Below, in pieces: positions 1 through 5,292 of a DNA stretch of 5,292 bases; position 1 is the stretch's first letter, and the number at the start of each line of letters is the position of its first letter. The translations under genes were made by a program, and so were the position numbers. The notes below the pieces were generated by a model that saw only the letters and a program-made list of their open reading frames with translations, searched no databases and was not told where the DNA came from. Where the stretch lies: NCBI GenBank assembly GCA_025352345.1, contig JANXTP010000055.1, forward strand, positions 1-5,292, in the 5' to 3' direction. This DNA comes from Burkholderiales bacterium. Lineage in GTDB: Bacteria; Pseudomonadota; Gammaproteobacteria; Burkholderiales; Burkholderiaceae_C.

Positions 1-10
1 GTTGCGTTCA

Positions 11-81
11 TGTCCCCCGGGCCGGTTCGCCAGCGATTCGCTTCGGCTCAAGTCCCACCGGCCCTCCTCCTTGACTTCACT
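11..81 (+). repeat. Left arm of a large imperfect inverted repeat
   Basis: The outer 18 bases (11-28, TGTCCCCCGGGCCGGTTC) are the reverse complement of 242-260 apart from one extra G on the right. An inner block, 58-81, matches the reverse complement of 190-213 at 21 of 24 positions. The stretch between these blocks is more diverged but stays in register to within a base. The pair could be two inverted, degenerate copies of an intergenic repeat, the ends of a small non-autonomous element, or the two sides of a long RNA stem. No flanking target-site duplication is evident. Confidence 0.65.
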
Positions 82-189
82 CCACACAGCGGCCCACCGC
101 AGCGCTCTGCCACCACCAGAGCGGCCGGGGTTAAAGCCTTCCGCATGCAACACCGGTGCCGGCTGTCGAGGGCGTGGGGTGAGCGGCGC

Positions 190-260
190 AGCGAAGTAAA
201 GGCGGAGGGCCGGATTTACTCGACTCGAAGTCCTGGGCAGTGAACCGGCCCGGGGGGACA
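190..260 (-). repeat. Right arm of a large imperfect inverted repeat
   Basis: This is the reverse-complement partner of the arm at 11-81. The strongest matches are the outer block 242-260 and the inner block 190-213, with weaker similarity between. The arm lies about 81 bases beyond the trpS stop codon, so a trpS read-through transcript would meet this arm first. It could affect termination or RNA stability there, which is inference only. The mismatches are scattered, as expected for old repeat copies rather than a fresh insertion. Confidence 0.65.
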
Positions 261-341
261 CGAGCGGAGACGGTTACCCCATGCCTTCGGCAGCAACGCG
301 CCAAAGCCCGCAGGCAGTAAACGGCGCAAAACGATCAGAGA

Positions 342-1538
342 TCAGTAATTGATCCCCATCGCATCCCGCACATCCCGCATCGTCTCCCGTGCCACCGTAC
401 GCGCGCGCTCGGTGCCGACTTCGACGATCCATTGCACCTGCTTCGGGTTGCTCAGGTAGGCCTCGGCGCGTTCGCGCCAGGGTTGTTGCTCGCGAATGAT
501 CGCGTCGATCACCGGCTGCTTGCATTCCAGGCAGCCGATGCCGGCGGTGGTGCAGCCTTTGACGACCCAGTCTTTCGTGTCGGCGTTTGAATACACCTTG
601 TGGAACTGCCACACCGGGCAGCGCTCAGGGTCACCGGCATCGGTGCGGCGCACGCGCTGCGGGTCGGTCGGCATGCGTTTGACCTTGCGTTCGACCTCGG
701 CGGGCTCCTCGCGCATCGCGATGGCATTGCCGTAGCTCTTGCTCATCTTCGCGCCGTCGAGGCCGGGCAGCTTGCTCACTTCGGTGAGCAGCACGGCGGG
801 CTCGTGCAGGATGGTTTTGCCGGTGCCGCGCAGGAAGGCGTCGAGGCGCTCGCGGTCGGCAGCGCTCAACGCGCCGCTGGCGGCGATGAGCGCGCGCGCC
901 TGTTCCAGCGATGCTTCACTGCCGGTTTCCTGGAAGGCTTTGCGCGCGGCGGCAAATGCCTTGCCGTCGTTCTTGCTCATCTTCTTGACGACGGCCAGCG
1001 CGAGTGCTTCGGCATTCGCTTCGCGGCCGTACAAATGATTGAAGCGGCGTGCCACCTCGCGGGTGATCTCGACGTGCGGTGCCTGGTCCTCACCCACGGG
1101 CACGAACGCGGCTTTGTAGATCAGGATGTCAGCCGCCTGCAGCAGGGGGTAGCCGAGGAAGCCGTAGGTCGCGAGGTCGCGATCCTTCAGCTTTTCCATC
1201 TGGTCCTTGTAGGTTGGCATGCGCTCCAGCCATGCCAGTGGCGTGCCCATCGCCAACAGCGTGAACAGCTCGGCGTGCTCGGGCAGGCGGCTCTGGATGA
1301 AGATCGTGCACTGCTCGGGGTCGAGCCCCGCGGCGATCCAGTCGATCACCATGTCGTAAACGTTCTTCTCGATGATCTCGCGGTCTTCGTAGTGCGTGGT
1401 CAGCGCATGCCAGTCGGCGACGAAATAGAAGCAGTCGAAATCGGCCTGCAAGCGCACCCAGTTCTTCAAGGCGCCGTGGTAATGGCCGAGGTGCAGGGCG
1501 CCGGTGGGGCGCATGCCAGAAAGGACTCGCTGTTTCAT
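342..1538 (-). CDS. trpS: Tryptophanyl-tRNA synthetase, long form with probable Fe-S cysteines
   Basis: Class I aminoacyl-tRNA synthetase, which activates tryptophan with ATP and charges tRNA-Trp in the cytoplasm. The chosen start gives 398 residues beginning MKQRVLSGMRPTGALHLGH. An upstream in-frame ATG at 1625 would add 29 proline-rich residues unlike the family and overlap the likely promoter. The HIGH-type motif is HLGH (16-19) and the KMSKS loop is at 264-268. Residues from about 171 to 245 are an insert absent from the roughly 330-residue E. coli type; as far as I recall, Pseudomonas-type enzymes have a similar one. The insert contains a second, decoy-like KMSK (186-189). Cysteines 307, 329, 336 and 339 form a C-x21-C-x6-C-x2-C set resembling the iron-sulfur site of Thermotoga TrpRS. 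The gene is divergent from purN. There is no clear Shine-Dalgarno before the start. Confidence 0.97.
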   Translation of the reverse strand: MKQRVLSGMRPTGALHLGHYHGALKNWVRLQADFDCFYFVADWHALTTHYEDREIIEKNVYDMVIDWIAAGLDPEQCTIFIQSRLPEHAELFTLLAMGTPLAWLERMPTYKDQMEKLKDRDLATYGFLGYPLLQAADILIYKAAFVPVGEDQAPHVEITREVARRFNHLYGREANAEALALAVVKKMSKNDGKAFAAARKAFQETGSEASLEQARALIAASGALSAADRERLDAFLRGTGKTILHEPAVLLTEVSKLPGLDGAKMSKSYGNAIAMREEPAEVERKVKRMPTDPQRVRRTDAGDPERCPVWQFHKVYSNADTKDWVVKGCTTAGIGCLECKQPVIDAIIREQQPWRERAEAYLSNPKQVQWIVEVGTERARTVARETMRDVRDAMGINY

Positions 1539-1564
1539 GGGAACGCTCGGAGGTGAGGGTGGCG

Positions 1565-1570
1565 ATTGTA
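1565..1570 (-). promoter_or_regulatory. Candidate -10 box for trpS
   Basis: Read on the minus strand the hexamer is TACAAT, inside CTACAATCG. It predicts a transcript start near 1558 and a leader of about 20 bases before the trpS ATG at 1538. No good -35 hexamer is seen at the usual spacing, so support rests on the -10 box and its position. The same nine bases recur at the desaturase promoter. Confidence 0.4.
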
Positions 1571-1620
1571 GGTTTGGGAGTGGGGTTGAGCACGGTGGGT
1601 TTCGCAAGGGTATGGGCCGA

Positions 1621-1626
1621 TACACT
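1621..1626 (+). promoter_or_regulatory. Candidate -10 box for purN
   Basis: TACACT lies 25 bases before the purN ATG and predicts a transcript start near 1632-1633 with a leader of about 20 bases. No convincing -35 element precedes it. A purine repressor operator was not recognised. The box lies in the region shared with the divergent trpS promoter. Confidence 0.3.
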
Positions 1627-1651
1627 GAGTCGCTGCCACAGCGATCGCATC

Positions 1652-2290
1652 ATGAAGAATTTGGTCATCCTCATCTCCGGCCGCGGCTCCAACATGGTGG
1701 CGATTGCCGAGGCCTGTGTCGCCGAGGGCTGGGACGCGCACATTGCGGCAGTCATCAGCAACCGGGGCGATGCGGGCGGTCTGGCCTACGCGCGGGATCA
1801 TGGCATCGCGACGGCCGTGGTCGACCACCGCGAATTCAACAGCCGTGAAGCCTTCGATGCGGCGTTGGTGCAGGCCATTGACGGCTACGCGCCCGACCTG
1901 ATCGTGCTCGCTGGCTTCATGCGGATCCTGACGCCGGGCTTCGTGCAGCGCTACGCCGGTCGCATGTTGAACATCCACCCGTCGCTGCTGCCTGCGTTCC
2001 CCGGTCTGCACACGCACCGCCGTGCCATCGAAGCCGGCTGCAAGGTCGCGGGCACCACCGTGCACGTGGTGACGTCGGAGCTAGACCATGGTCCGATCGT
2101 TGCACAGGCGGTGGTGGCTGTGCAGCCTGATGACACCGAGGACACGCTGGCCGCACGGGTGCTGGTGATGGAGCACAAGCTCTACCCACGCGCAGTGTGC
2201 TGGTGGATCGAAGACGCGCTCTACCGCACCGACGACGGGCGCATCGTGCATCGCGGCGGCGAGCCGCAGTCGCTGATCGAAGGCGGCTGA
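1652..2290 (+). CDS. purN: Phosphoribosylglycinamide formyltransferase 1 (GAR transformylase)
   Basis: Catalyses the third step of de novo purine synthesis, moving a formyl group from 10-formyltetrahydrofolate to glycinamide ribonucleotide. It is a cytosolic enzyme. The 212-residue product matches the usual length. The start MKNLVILISGRGSNM gives the classic N-terminal beta strand and phosphate-binding GRGSN loop; an ATG at 1553 would add 33 unlikely residues. The catalytic triad is visible as N107, H109 (in NIHPSLLPAFPG) and D145 (in ELDHGP), each one residue later than in E. coli PurN. AGFMRIL at 87-93 is also typical. Many gammaproteobacteria pair purN with purM, but here purM is not adjacent: trpS is divergent upstream and an RNA methyltransferase follows after 37 bases. 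No clear Shine-Dalgarno precedes the ATG. Confidence 0.97.
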   Translation: MKNLVILISGRGSNMVAIAEACVAEGWDAHIAAVISNRGDAGGLAYARDHGIATAVVDHREFNSREAFDAALVQAIDGYAPDLIVLAGFMRILTPGFVQRYAGRMLNIHPSLLPAFPGLHTHRRAIEAGCKVAGTTVHVVTSELDHGPIVAQAVVAVQPDDTEDTLAARVLVMEHKLYPRAVCWWIEDALYRTDDGRIVHRGGEPQSLIEGG

Positions 2291-2314
2291 GTGGGCCGGG
2301 CCGAGGTCGCCCCG

Positions 2315-2320
2315 GATAAT
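2315..2320 (+). promoter_or_regulatory. Candidate -10 box giving a leaderless methyltransferase mRNA
   Basis: GATAAT ends seven bases before the ATG at 2328. With normal spacing the transcript would start at or next to the A of that ATG, giving a leaderless message. The region has no Shine-Dalgarno at a useful distance; a GAGGT lies about 20 bases upstream. No clear -35 hexamer is present. The alternative is read-through from purN, whose stop is only 37 bases upstream. Confidence 0.3.
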
Positions 2321-2327
2321 CAGGCCC

Positions 2328-3587
2328 ATGCATCCAAACGCCCTGCTTGAACTTGCCACGGAACTGCTGCATCGGGTGATGCAGTTCGATGCCCCAGCTG
2401 ACAACGTCGTCTCCGACTTCTTCCGCCAGAACCGAGGTCTCGGCATGCGCGAGCGCCACACGCTGGCCGAGACCACCTACACCGTGCTGCGCCAGCGCCC
2501 GCTGTTCCAGCACCTGGCGCAGTCGGGGAAGGGCGAGATCGAGCGGCGCTTGGCGCTGCTCGGCTGGCAGGGCAATGCCGCTTTTTTGCGTGCCGCGTTG
2601 CTGGAGCATGAGGTGCTGTGGCTGGAAAAAGTCGCCGCCATCGACCGCGCGTCGCTGCCCGAGAAGCTGCGCCACAACCTGCCGGAATGGCTGGCCGATC
2701 GGCTGCACGCTGAAGTTGGCGACGATTTCTGGCCGCTGGTCGAGGCGCTGAACGGCAGCGCGCCGCTGGACCTGCGGGTCAACACCTTCAAGGCCAAGCG
2801 CGACGCGGTGCAAGCCGAATTCAAGGCGGCGAACATCGATGCGCTACCGACGCCGTATTCGCCGTGGGGCCTGCGCATCGAAGGCAAGCCGGCGCTGCAC
2901 AAGCTCGAGGTGTTCCTGCGCGGCGACGTCGAGGTGCAGGACGAAGGCAGCCAGCTGCTGGCGCTGCTGACCGACGCCAAGCGCGGCGAGATGGTCGTCG
3001 ACTTCTGCGCTGGCGCCGGCGGCAAGACGCTGGCGCTCGGCGCCTCGATGCGCAACACCGGGCGCTTGTATGCCTTCGATACCTCCGGCCACCGGCTGGC
3101 GTCGCTGAAGCCGCGGCTGGCGCGCAGTGGGCTGTCCAACGTGCACCCGGTGCAGATCGCGCACGAGCGCGACGACCGCATCAAACGCCTCGCCGGCAAG
3201 ATCGACCGGGTGCTGGTCGATTCGCCGTGTTCGGGCCTGGGCACGCTGCGCCGCAACCCCGATCTGAAATGGCGCCAGTCGCCGACCTCGGTCGATGAGC
3301 TGCGCATCAAGCAGGCGGCGATCCTCGCCAGCGCGTCGCGGCTGGTCAAACCGGGCGGGCGGCTGGTCTACGCGACTTGCAGTCTGCTGCGAACCGAGAA
3401 CGAGGCCATCGCCGACGCGTTTTCCGCCGAGCGCCTGCGCGATTTCACGCCGGTGGCGGTCGAAGCGTTGCTGGAGGACGCGCATGTGGCGCAGGCCGCT
3501 GCGTTGGTCAGTGGCCCTTACCTGCGCCTGTGGCCGCATCGCCATGGCACCGATGGCTTCTTCGCGGCGGTCTGGCAACGCGCTTGA
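2328..3587 (+). CDS. RsmB/NOP family SAM-dependent RNA (cytosine-C5) methyltransferase
   Basis: Predicted to methylate C5 of a cytosine in RNA, most likely rRNA, using S-adenosylmethionine. The 419-residue length fits RsmB-like proteins (E. coli RsmB is 429). Residues 1 to about 130 are helical and plausibly a NusB-like RNA-binding domain, though diverged from E. coli RsmB. The catalytic domain follows: SAM-binding motif I VVDFCAGAGGKT (223-234), motif IV DSPCSG with C301, and motif VI ATCS with C351. In this family the motif VI cysteine attacks the base and the motif IV cysteine helps release product; both are present. I withhold the symbol rsmB because many proteobacteria have more than one paralogue and the target base cannot be read from sequence. 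Possibly co-transcribed with purN. The shared order with purN and the desaturase resembles what I recall from betaproteobacteria. Confidence 0.93.
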   Translation: MHPNALLELATELLHRVMQFDAPADNVVSDFFRQNRGLGMRERHTLAETTYTVLRQRPLFQHLAQSGKGEIERRLALLGWQGNAAFLRAALLEHEVLWLEKVAAIDRASLPEKLRHNLPEWLADRLHAEVGDDFWPLVEALNGSAPLDLRVNTFKAKRDAVQAEFKAANIDALPTPYSPWGLRIEGKPALHKLEVFLRGDVEVQDEGSQLLALLTDAKRGEMVVDFCAGAGGKTLALGASMRNTGRLYAFDTSGHRLASLKPRLARSGLSNVHPVQIAHERDDRIKRLAGKIDRVLVDSPCSGLGTLRRNPDLKWRQSPTSVDELRIKQAAILASASRLVKPGGRLVYATCSLLRTENEAIADAFSAERLRDFTPVAVEALLEDAHVAQAAALVSGPYLRLWPHRHGTDGFFAAVWQRA

Positions 3588-3668
3588 TTCCGGCAGGGGC
3601 GGCCTCAAATCTCAACGGTTAGGCGGGCATTGATTTGTTCAGGCCATCCGGAGCTGCCGGGTGGCGCC

Positions 3669-3674
3669 TACAAT
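3669..3674 (+). promoter_or_regulatory. Candidate -10 box for the desaturase
   Basis: TACAAT, inside CTACAATCG, lies 36 bases before the desaturase ATG and predicts a start near 3681 with a leader of about 30 bases. The 123-base gap after the methyltransferase gene supports an independent promoter. No consensus -35 or clear regulator site was found. Confidence 0.4.
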
Positions 3675-3710
3675 CGGCAGGTGTGATTTATTGCAGCGCG
3701 GACGCGATTC

Positions 3711-4934
3711 ATGAATGTATTGACGACGGTGTTGGACAGCCTCCTGAACTGGATGGCCAACGGCTTGATTGAGACCACCTGGTGGCAGGTGGTCCTGTAC
3801 GCGTTGCTGACGACGCACATCACGATCGCAGCCGTGACGATCTTCCTGCACCGGTCGCAGGCACATCGGTCACTTGACCTGCACGCGATTCCGTCGCATT
3901 TCTTCCGTCTGTGGCTGTGGTTGGGCACCGGCCAGGTCACCAAGGAATGGGTGGCCGTCCACCGCAAGCACCACGCCAAGTGCGAAACCACCGACGACCC
4001 GCACAGCCCGCAGACGCGCGGCATCAAGACGGTGCTCTTGACCGGCGCAGAGTTGTACCGGGTCGAGACGAAGAACCCCGATACCCTGGCCAAGTACGGC
4101 CTCGGCACGCCGGACGACTGGTTGGAGCGCAACCTGTACACACGCTACAGCTGGCAGGGCGTTGGCGTGACGATGCTGATCGATCTGGCGCTGTTCGGCG
4201 CTGCCGGGCTGGCGGTCTGGGCCGTCCAGATGGCGTGGATCCCGATCACGGCCGCCGGCATCATCAATGGCCTGGGCCATTGGTGGGGCTACCGCAATTT
4301 CGAGGCGCAGGACGCCTCGACCAACATCTCGCCCTGGGGCATCCTCATCGGCGGCGAGGAGTTGCACAACAACCATCACACCTTCCCGACCTCGGCCAAG
4401 CTGTCGGTCAAGCCCTACGAATTCGACATCGGCTGGATGTACATCCGTGCGATGGAGTTGATCGGCTGGGCCACCGTGCGCAAGACCGCGCCGCAGCTGA
4501 AGCTTGGCGCCATCAAGCCGGTGGCTGACTCGAAGACGCTCGAGGCGATCATCGCCAACCGTTACGAGGTGATGGCGAAGTACGCCAGCCACCTGCGCGA
4601 CGAATGCCGCAGCGAATTGGCGCGGCTGAAGTCCGAGGGCGCGCAGAACACCGTGTGCTGGAAAGACATGCACCTGGCCCAGCGCTGGCTGCATCGCGAT
4701 CACGACAAGATTCCCCACGGCGTGCAGGAACGGGTAGCCTCGGTGTGCGCCCAAAGCGCTGTGCTGTCGAAGCTGGTCACGATGCGCGAAGAACTGCGTG
4801 GCCTCTGGACGCGCACCAACGTGTCTGCTGACCAGCTGGTGATCGATCTGCAGGCCTGGTGCAAGAAGGCCGAGGACAGTGGCATTGCGGCGCTGCAGGA
4901 ATTCGCGCTGAAGCTGCGCGCAGCGCACGCCTGA
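3711..4934 (+). CDS. Membrane acyl-CoA/fatty-acid desaturase with a C-terminal extension
   Basis: Predicted di-iron integral membrane desaturase that introduces a double bond, probably delta-9, into acyl chains using O2 and an electron donor. The histidine boxes are HRSQAH (47-52), HRKHH (84-88) and HNNHH (219-223), with an extra conserved histidine in GHWWGYRN (189-196). Hydrophobic segments lie at about 26-46, 62-73, 151-171 and 173-189, fitting a membrane protein with the boxes on the cytosolic face. The desaturase core ends near residue 270. The remaining 135 or so residues are soluble, charged and helical, and resemble the C-terminal half of ISL3-type transposases. No ferredoxin or cytochrome b5 domain is fused, so the electron donor must be separate. 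Acyl-CoA versus phospholipid substrate cannot be decided. The start has no clear Shine-Dalgarno, but the N-terminus fits the family. A strong terminator follows 21 bases after the stop. Confidence 0.93.
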   Translation: MNVLTTVLDSLLNWMANGLIETTWWQVVLYALLTTHITIAAVTIFLHRSQAHRSLDLHAIPSHFFRLWLWLGTGQVTKEWVAVHRKHHAKCETTDDPHSPQTRGIKTVLLTGAELYRVETKNPDTLAKYGLGTPDDWLERNLYTRYSWQGVGVTMLIDLALFGAAGLAVWAVQMAWIPITAAGIINGLGHWWGYRNFEAQDASTNISPWGILIGGEELHNNHHTFPTSAKLSVKPYEFDIGWMYIRAMELIGWATVRKTAPQLKLGAIKPVADSKTLEAIIANRYEVMAKYASHLRDECRSELARLKSEGAQNTVCWKDMHLAQRWLHRDHDKIPHGVQERVASVCAQSAVLSKLVTMREELRGLWTRTNVSADQLVIDLQAWCKKAEDSGIAALQEFALKLRAAHA

Positions 4935-4955
4935 CAACCAACGGGCCGACAAAAC

Positions 4956-4983
4956 AAAACGCCCCGCAATGCGGGGCGTTTTT
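4956..4983. terminator. Bidirectional intrinsic terminator
   Basis: A 12-base-pair perfect stem (4956-4967 with 4971-4982) closes an AAT loop; its GC core is CGCCCCGC/GCGGGGCG. A T-tract follows on the plus strand, and A-rich sequence (AAAACAAAA) precedes the stem, giving a T-rich tail on the minus strand too. It lies 21 bases after the desaturase stop and 18 bases beyond the rpmG stop, so it can end both convergent transcripts. Confidence 0.92.
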
Positions 4984-5000
4984 CCGTCCGAACGAAGCCG

Positions 5001-5168
5001 TTAGCGCAGCTTCGTTTCCTTGTACATCACATGCTTGCGTGCCTTCGGATCGAATTTCATGATCTCGATCTTCTCGGGCTTGGTCTTCTTGTTCTTGTCG
5101 GTCGTGTAGAAATGACCGGTGCCGGCTGACGATTCCAGCTTGATTTTTTCGCGTCCACCTTTTGCCAT
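5001..5168 (-). CDS. rpmG: 50S ribosomal protein L33, cysteine-free form
   Basis: Small basic protein of the large ribosomal subunit near the E site. The translation has 55 residues, begins MAKGGREKIKLESSAGTGHF and ends YKETKLR. This is the same length as E. coli L33 and closely similar to it. It contains no cysteines, so it is the zinc-independent form and not the CxxC version used in zinc-replete cells. The start at 5168 is fixed by homology and by a Shine-Dalgarno six bases upstream. It follows rpmB by 14 bases, the usual rpmB-rpmG operon order. The promoter must lie outside the window, upstream of rpmB. Confidence 0.97.
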   Translation of the reverse strand: MAKGGREKIKLESSAGTGHFYTTDKNKKTKPEKIEIMKFDPKARKHVMYKETKLR

Positions 5169-5174
5169 GATCCG

Positions 5175-5180
5175 CTCCTA
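5175..5180 (-). promoter_or_regulatory. Ribosome binding site of rpmG
   Basis: TAGGAG on the minus strand lies six bases before the rpmG ATG and fixes that start. It sits wholly in the 14-base gap after the rpmB stop. It is the only strong Shine-Dalgarno sequence found before a gene in this window. Confidence 0.85.
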
Positions 5181-5182
5181 AA

Positions 5183-5292
5183 TCAGATTTCGCCGCGGGC
5201 GCGCAGGTCGGCAACGACCTTCTCGATGCCCACCTTGTCGATCAAGCGCAGTGCCGCATTGGAGATGCGCAGGCGCACCCAGCGGTTTTCTT
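5183..5292 (-). CDS. rpmB: 50S ribosomal protein L28, C-terminal part (cut by window edge)
   Basis: Large-subunit ribosomal protein. Only the last 35 residues are inside the window, from ENRWVRLRISNAALRLIDK to the end ADLRARGEI. They match the C-terminus of E. coli L28 (LRVSAKGMRVIDKKGID and ELRARGEKY), and the gene sits directly upstream of rpmG, as expected. The N-terminal half, the start codon and the promoter are outside the window. Nothing in the visible part suggests disruption. Confidence 0.93.
   Translation of the reverse strand, partial: ENRWVRLRISNAALRLIDKVGIEKVVADLRARGEI

Larger units (their letters stand above)
1..341. other. Non-coding stretch downstream of trpS
   Basis: No open reading frame here looks like a real gene. 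The short frames present have low-complexity, arginine/proline/serine-rich translations, no recognisable family and no ribosome binding site. The main content is a pair of inverted repeat arms (about 11-81 and 190-260) around a spacer of about 108 bases. Between the right arm and the trpS stop codon lie about 80 bases with only a tiny stem (TGCC-TTC-GGCA at 282-292). No T-tract hairpin terminator for trpS is visible on the minus strand, so the trpS transcript may run into the inverted repeat. No tRNA or rRNA segment was recognised. Confidence 0.6.

Noticed and set aside
10..243. Short overlapping plus-strand frames in the left intergenic region
   Set aside because: They coincide with the inverted repeat, have no Shine-Dalgarno, and their translations are low-complexity arginine/serine/proline-rich.
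11..260. Intact insertion sequence
   Set aside because: There is no transposase between the arms, no target-site duplication was seen, and the arms are diverged. At most this is a repeat pair or a decayed element.
282..292. Small hairpin as a trpS terminator
   Set aside because: The stem is only four base pairs, with no T-tract following in the trpS direction.
600..1556. 318-residue open frame on the plus strand
   Set aside because: It lies entirely antisense to the well-supported trpS, and its translation is alanine/leucine/histidine-rich with no family features. Long antisense frames are expected in high-GC genes.
1539..1651. Longer starts for trpS (1625) and purN (1553)
   Set aside because: These would make the two divergent genes overlap and add N-terminal residues unlike either family. 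The internal starts match the known N-termini.
1917..2813. 298-residue minus-strand frame across the purN/methyltransferase junction
   Set aside because: It overlaps two recognised genes in antisense, and its composition is typical of a shadow frame.
2844..3608. 254-residue minus-strand frame
   Set aside because: It is antisense to the catalytic domain of the methyltransferase and has no domain of its own.
3870..4952. 360-residue open frame on the minus strand
   Set aside because: It is antisense to the desaturase, whose histidine boxes are unambiguous, and its translation is arginine/glutamine/valine-rich with no recognisable motif.

Overview
The window is high-GC bacterial DNA carrying ordinary, mostly conserved chromosomal genes. 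The protein families point to a beta- or gammaproteobacterium, perhaps a xanthomonad relative. The clues are a long-form TrpS with a roughly 70-residue insert and four cysteines, a cysteine-free 55-residue L33, and the order purN, RsmB/NOP methyltransferase, acyl-CoA desaturase. I cannot settle class or genus from the sequence alone.

Layout. Bases 1-341 hold no convincing gene. They contain a large imperfect inverted repeat whose arms lie at about 11-81 and 190-260. On the minus strand, trpS (tryptophanyl-tRNA synthetase) runs from 1538 down to 342. A 113-base divergent promoter region separates it from purN (1652-2290, plus strand). After 37 bases comes an RsmB/NOP-type RNA cytosine methyltransferase (2328-3587). 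After another 123 bases comes a membrane acyl-CoA/fatty-acid desaturase (3711-4934). A strong, symmetric hairpin terminator (4956-4983) lies between the desaturase and the convergent ribosomal protein pair rpmB (cut by the window edge) and rpmG on the minus strand.

How the genes work together. trpS, the methyltransferase, rpmB and rpmG all serve translation; purN serves purine synthesis; the desaturase adjusts membrane lipid unsaturation. The three plus-strand genes are co-directional, but each has its own -10-like box just upstream (TACACT, GATAAT, TACAAT). They may therefore be transcribed partly independently rather than as one tight operon. Clear Shine-Dalgarno sequences are missing before trpS, purN, the methyltransferase and the desaturase, while rpmG has a good one. 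The methyltransferase -10 box sits so close to its ATG that the mRNA may be leaderless.

I did not find a defence system, CRISPR array, prophage or complete mobile element. The observations most worth a second look are the C-terminal third of the desaturase, which resembles the C-terminal half of ISL3-type transposases; the inverted repeat at the left end; the likely iron-sulfur cysteine set in TrpS; and the possible leaderless start of the methyltransferase.
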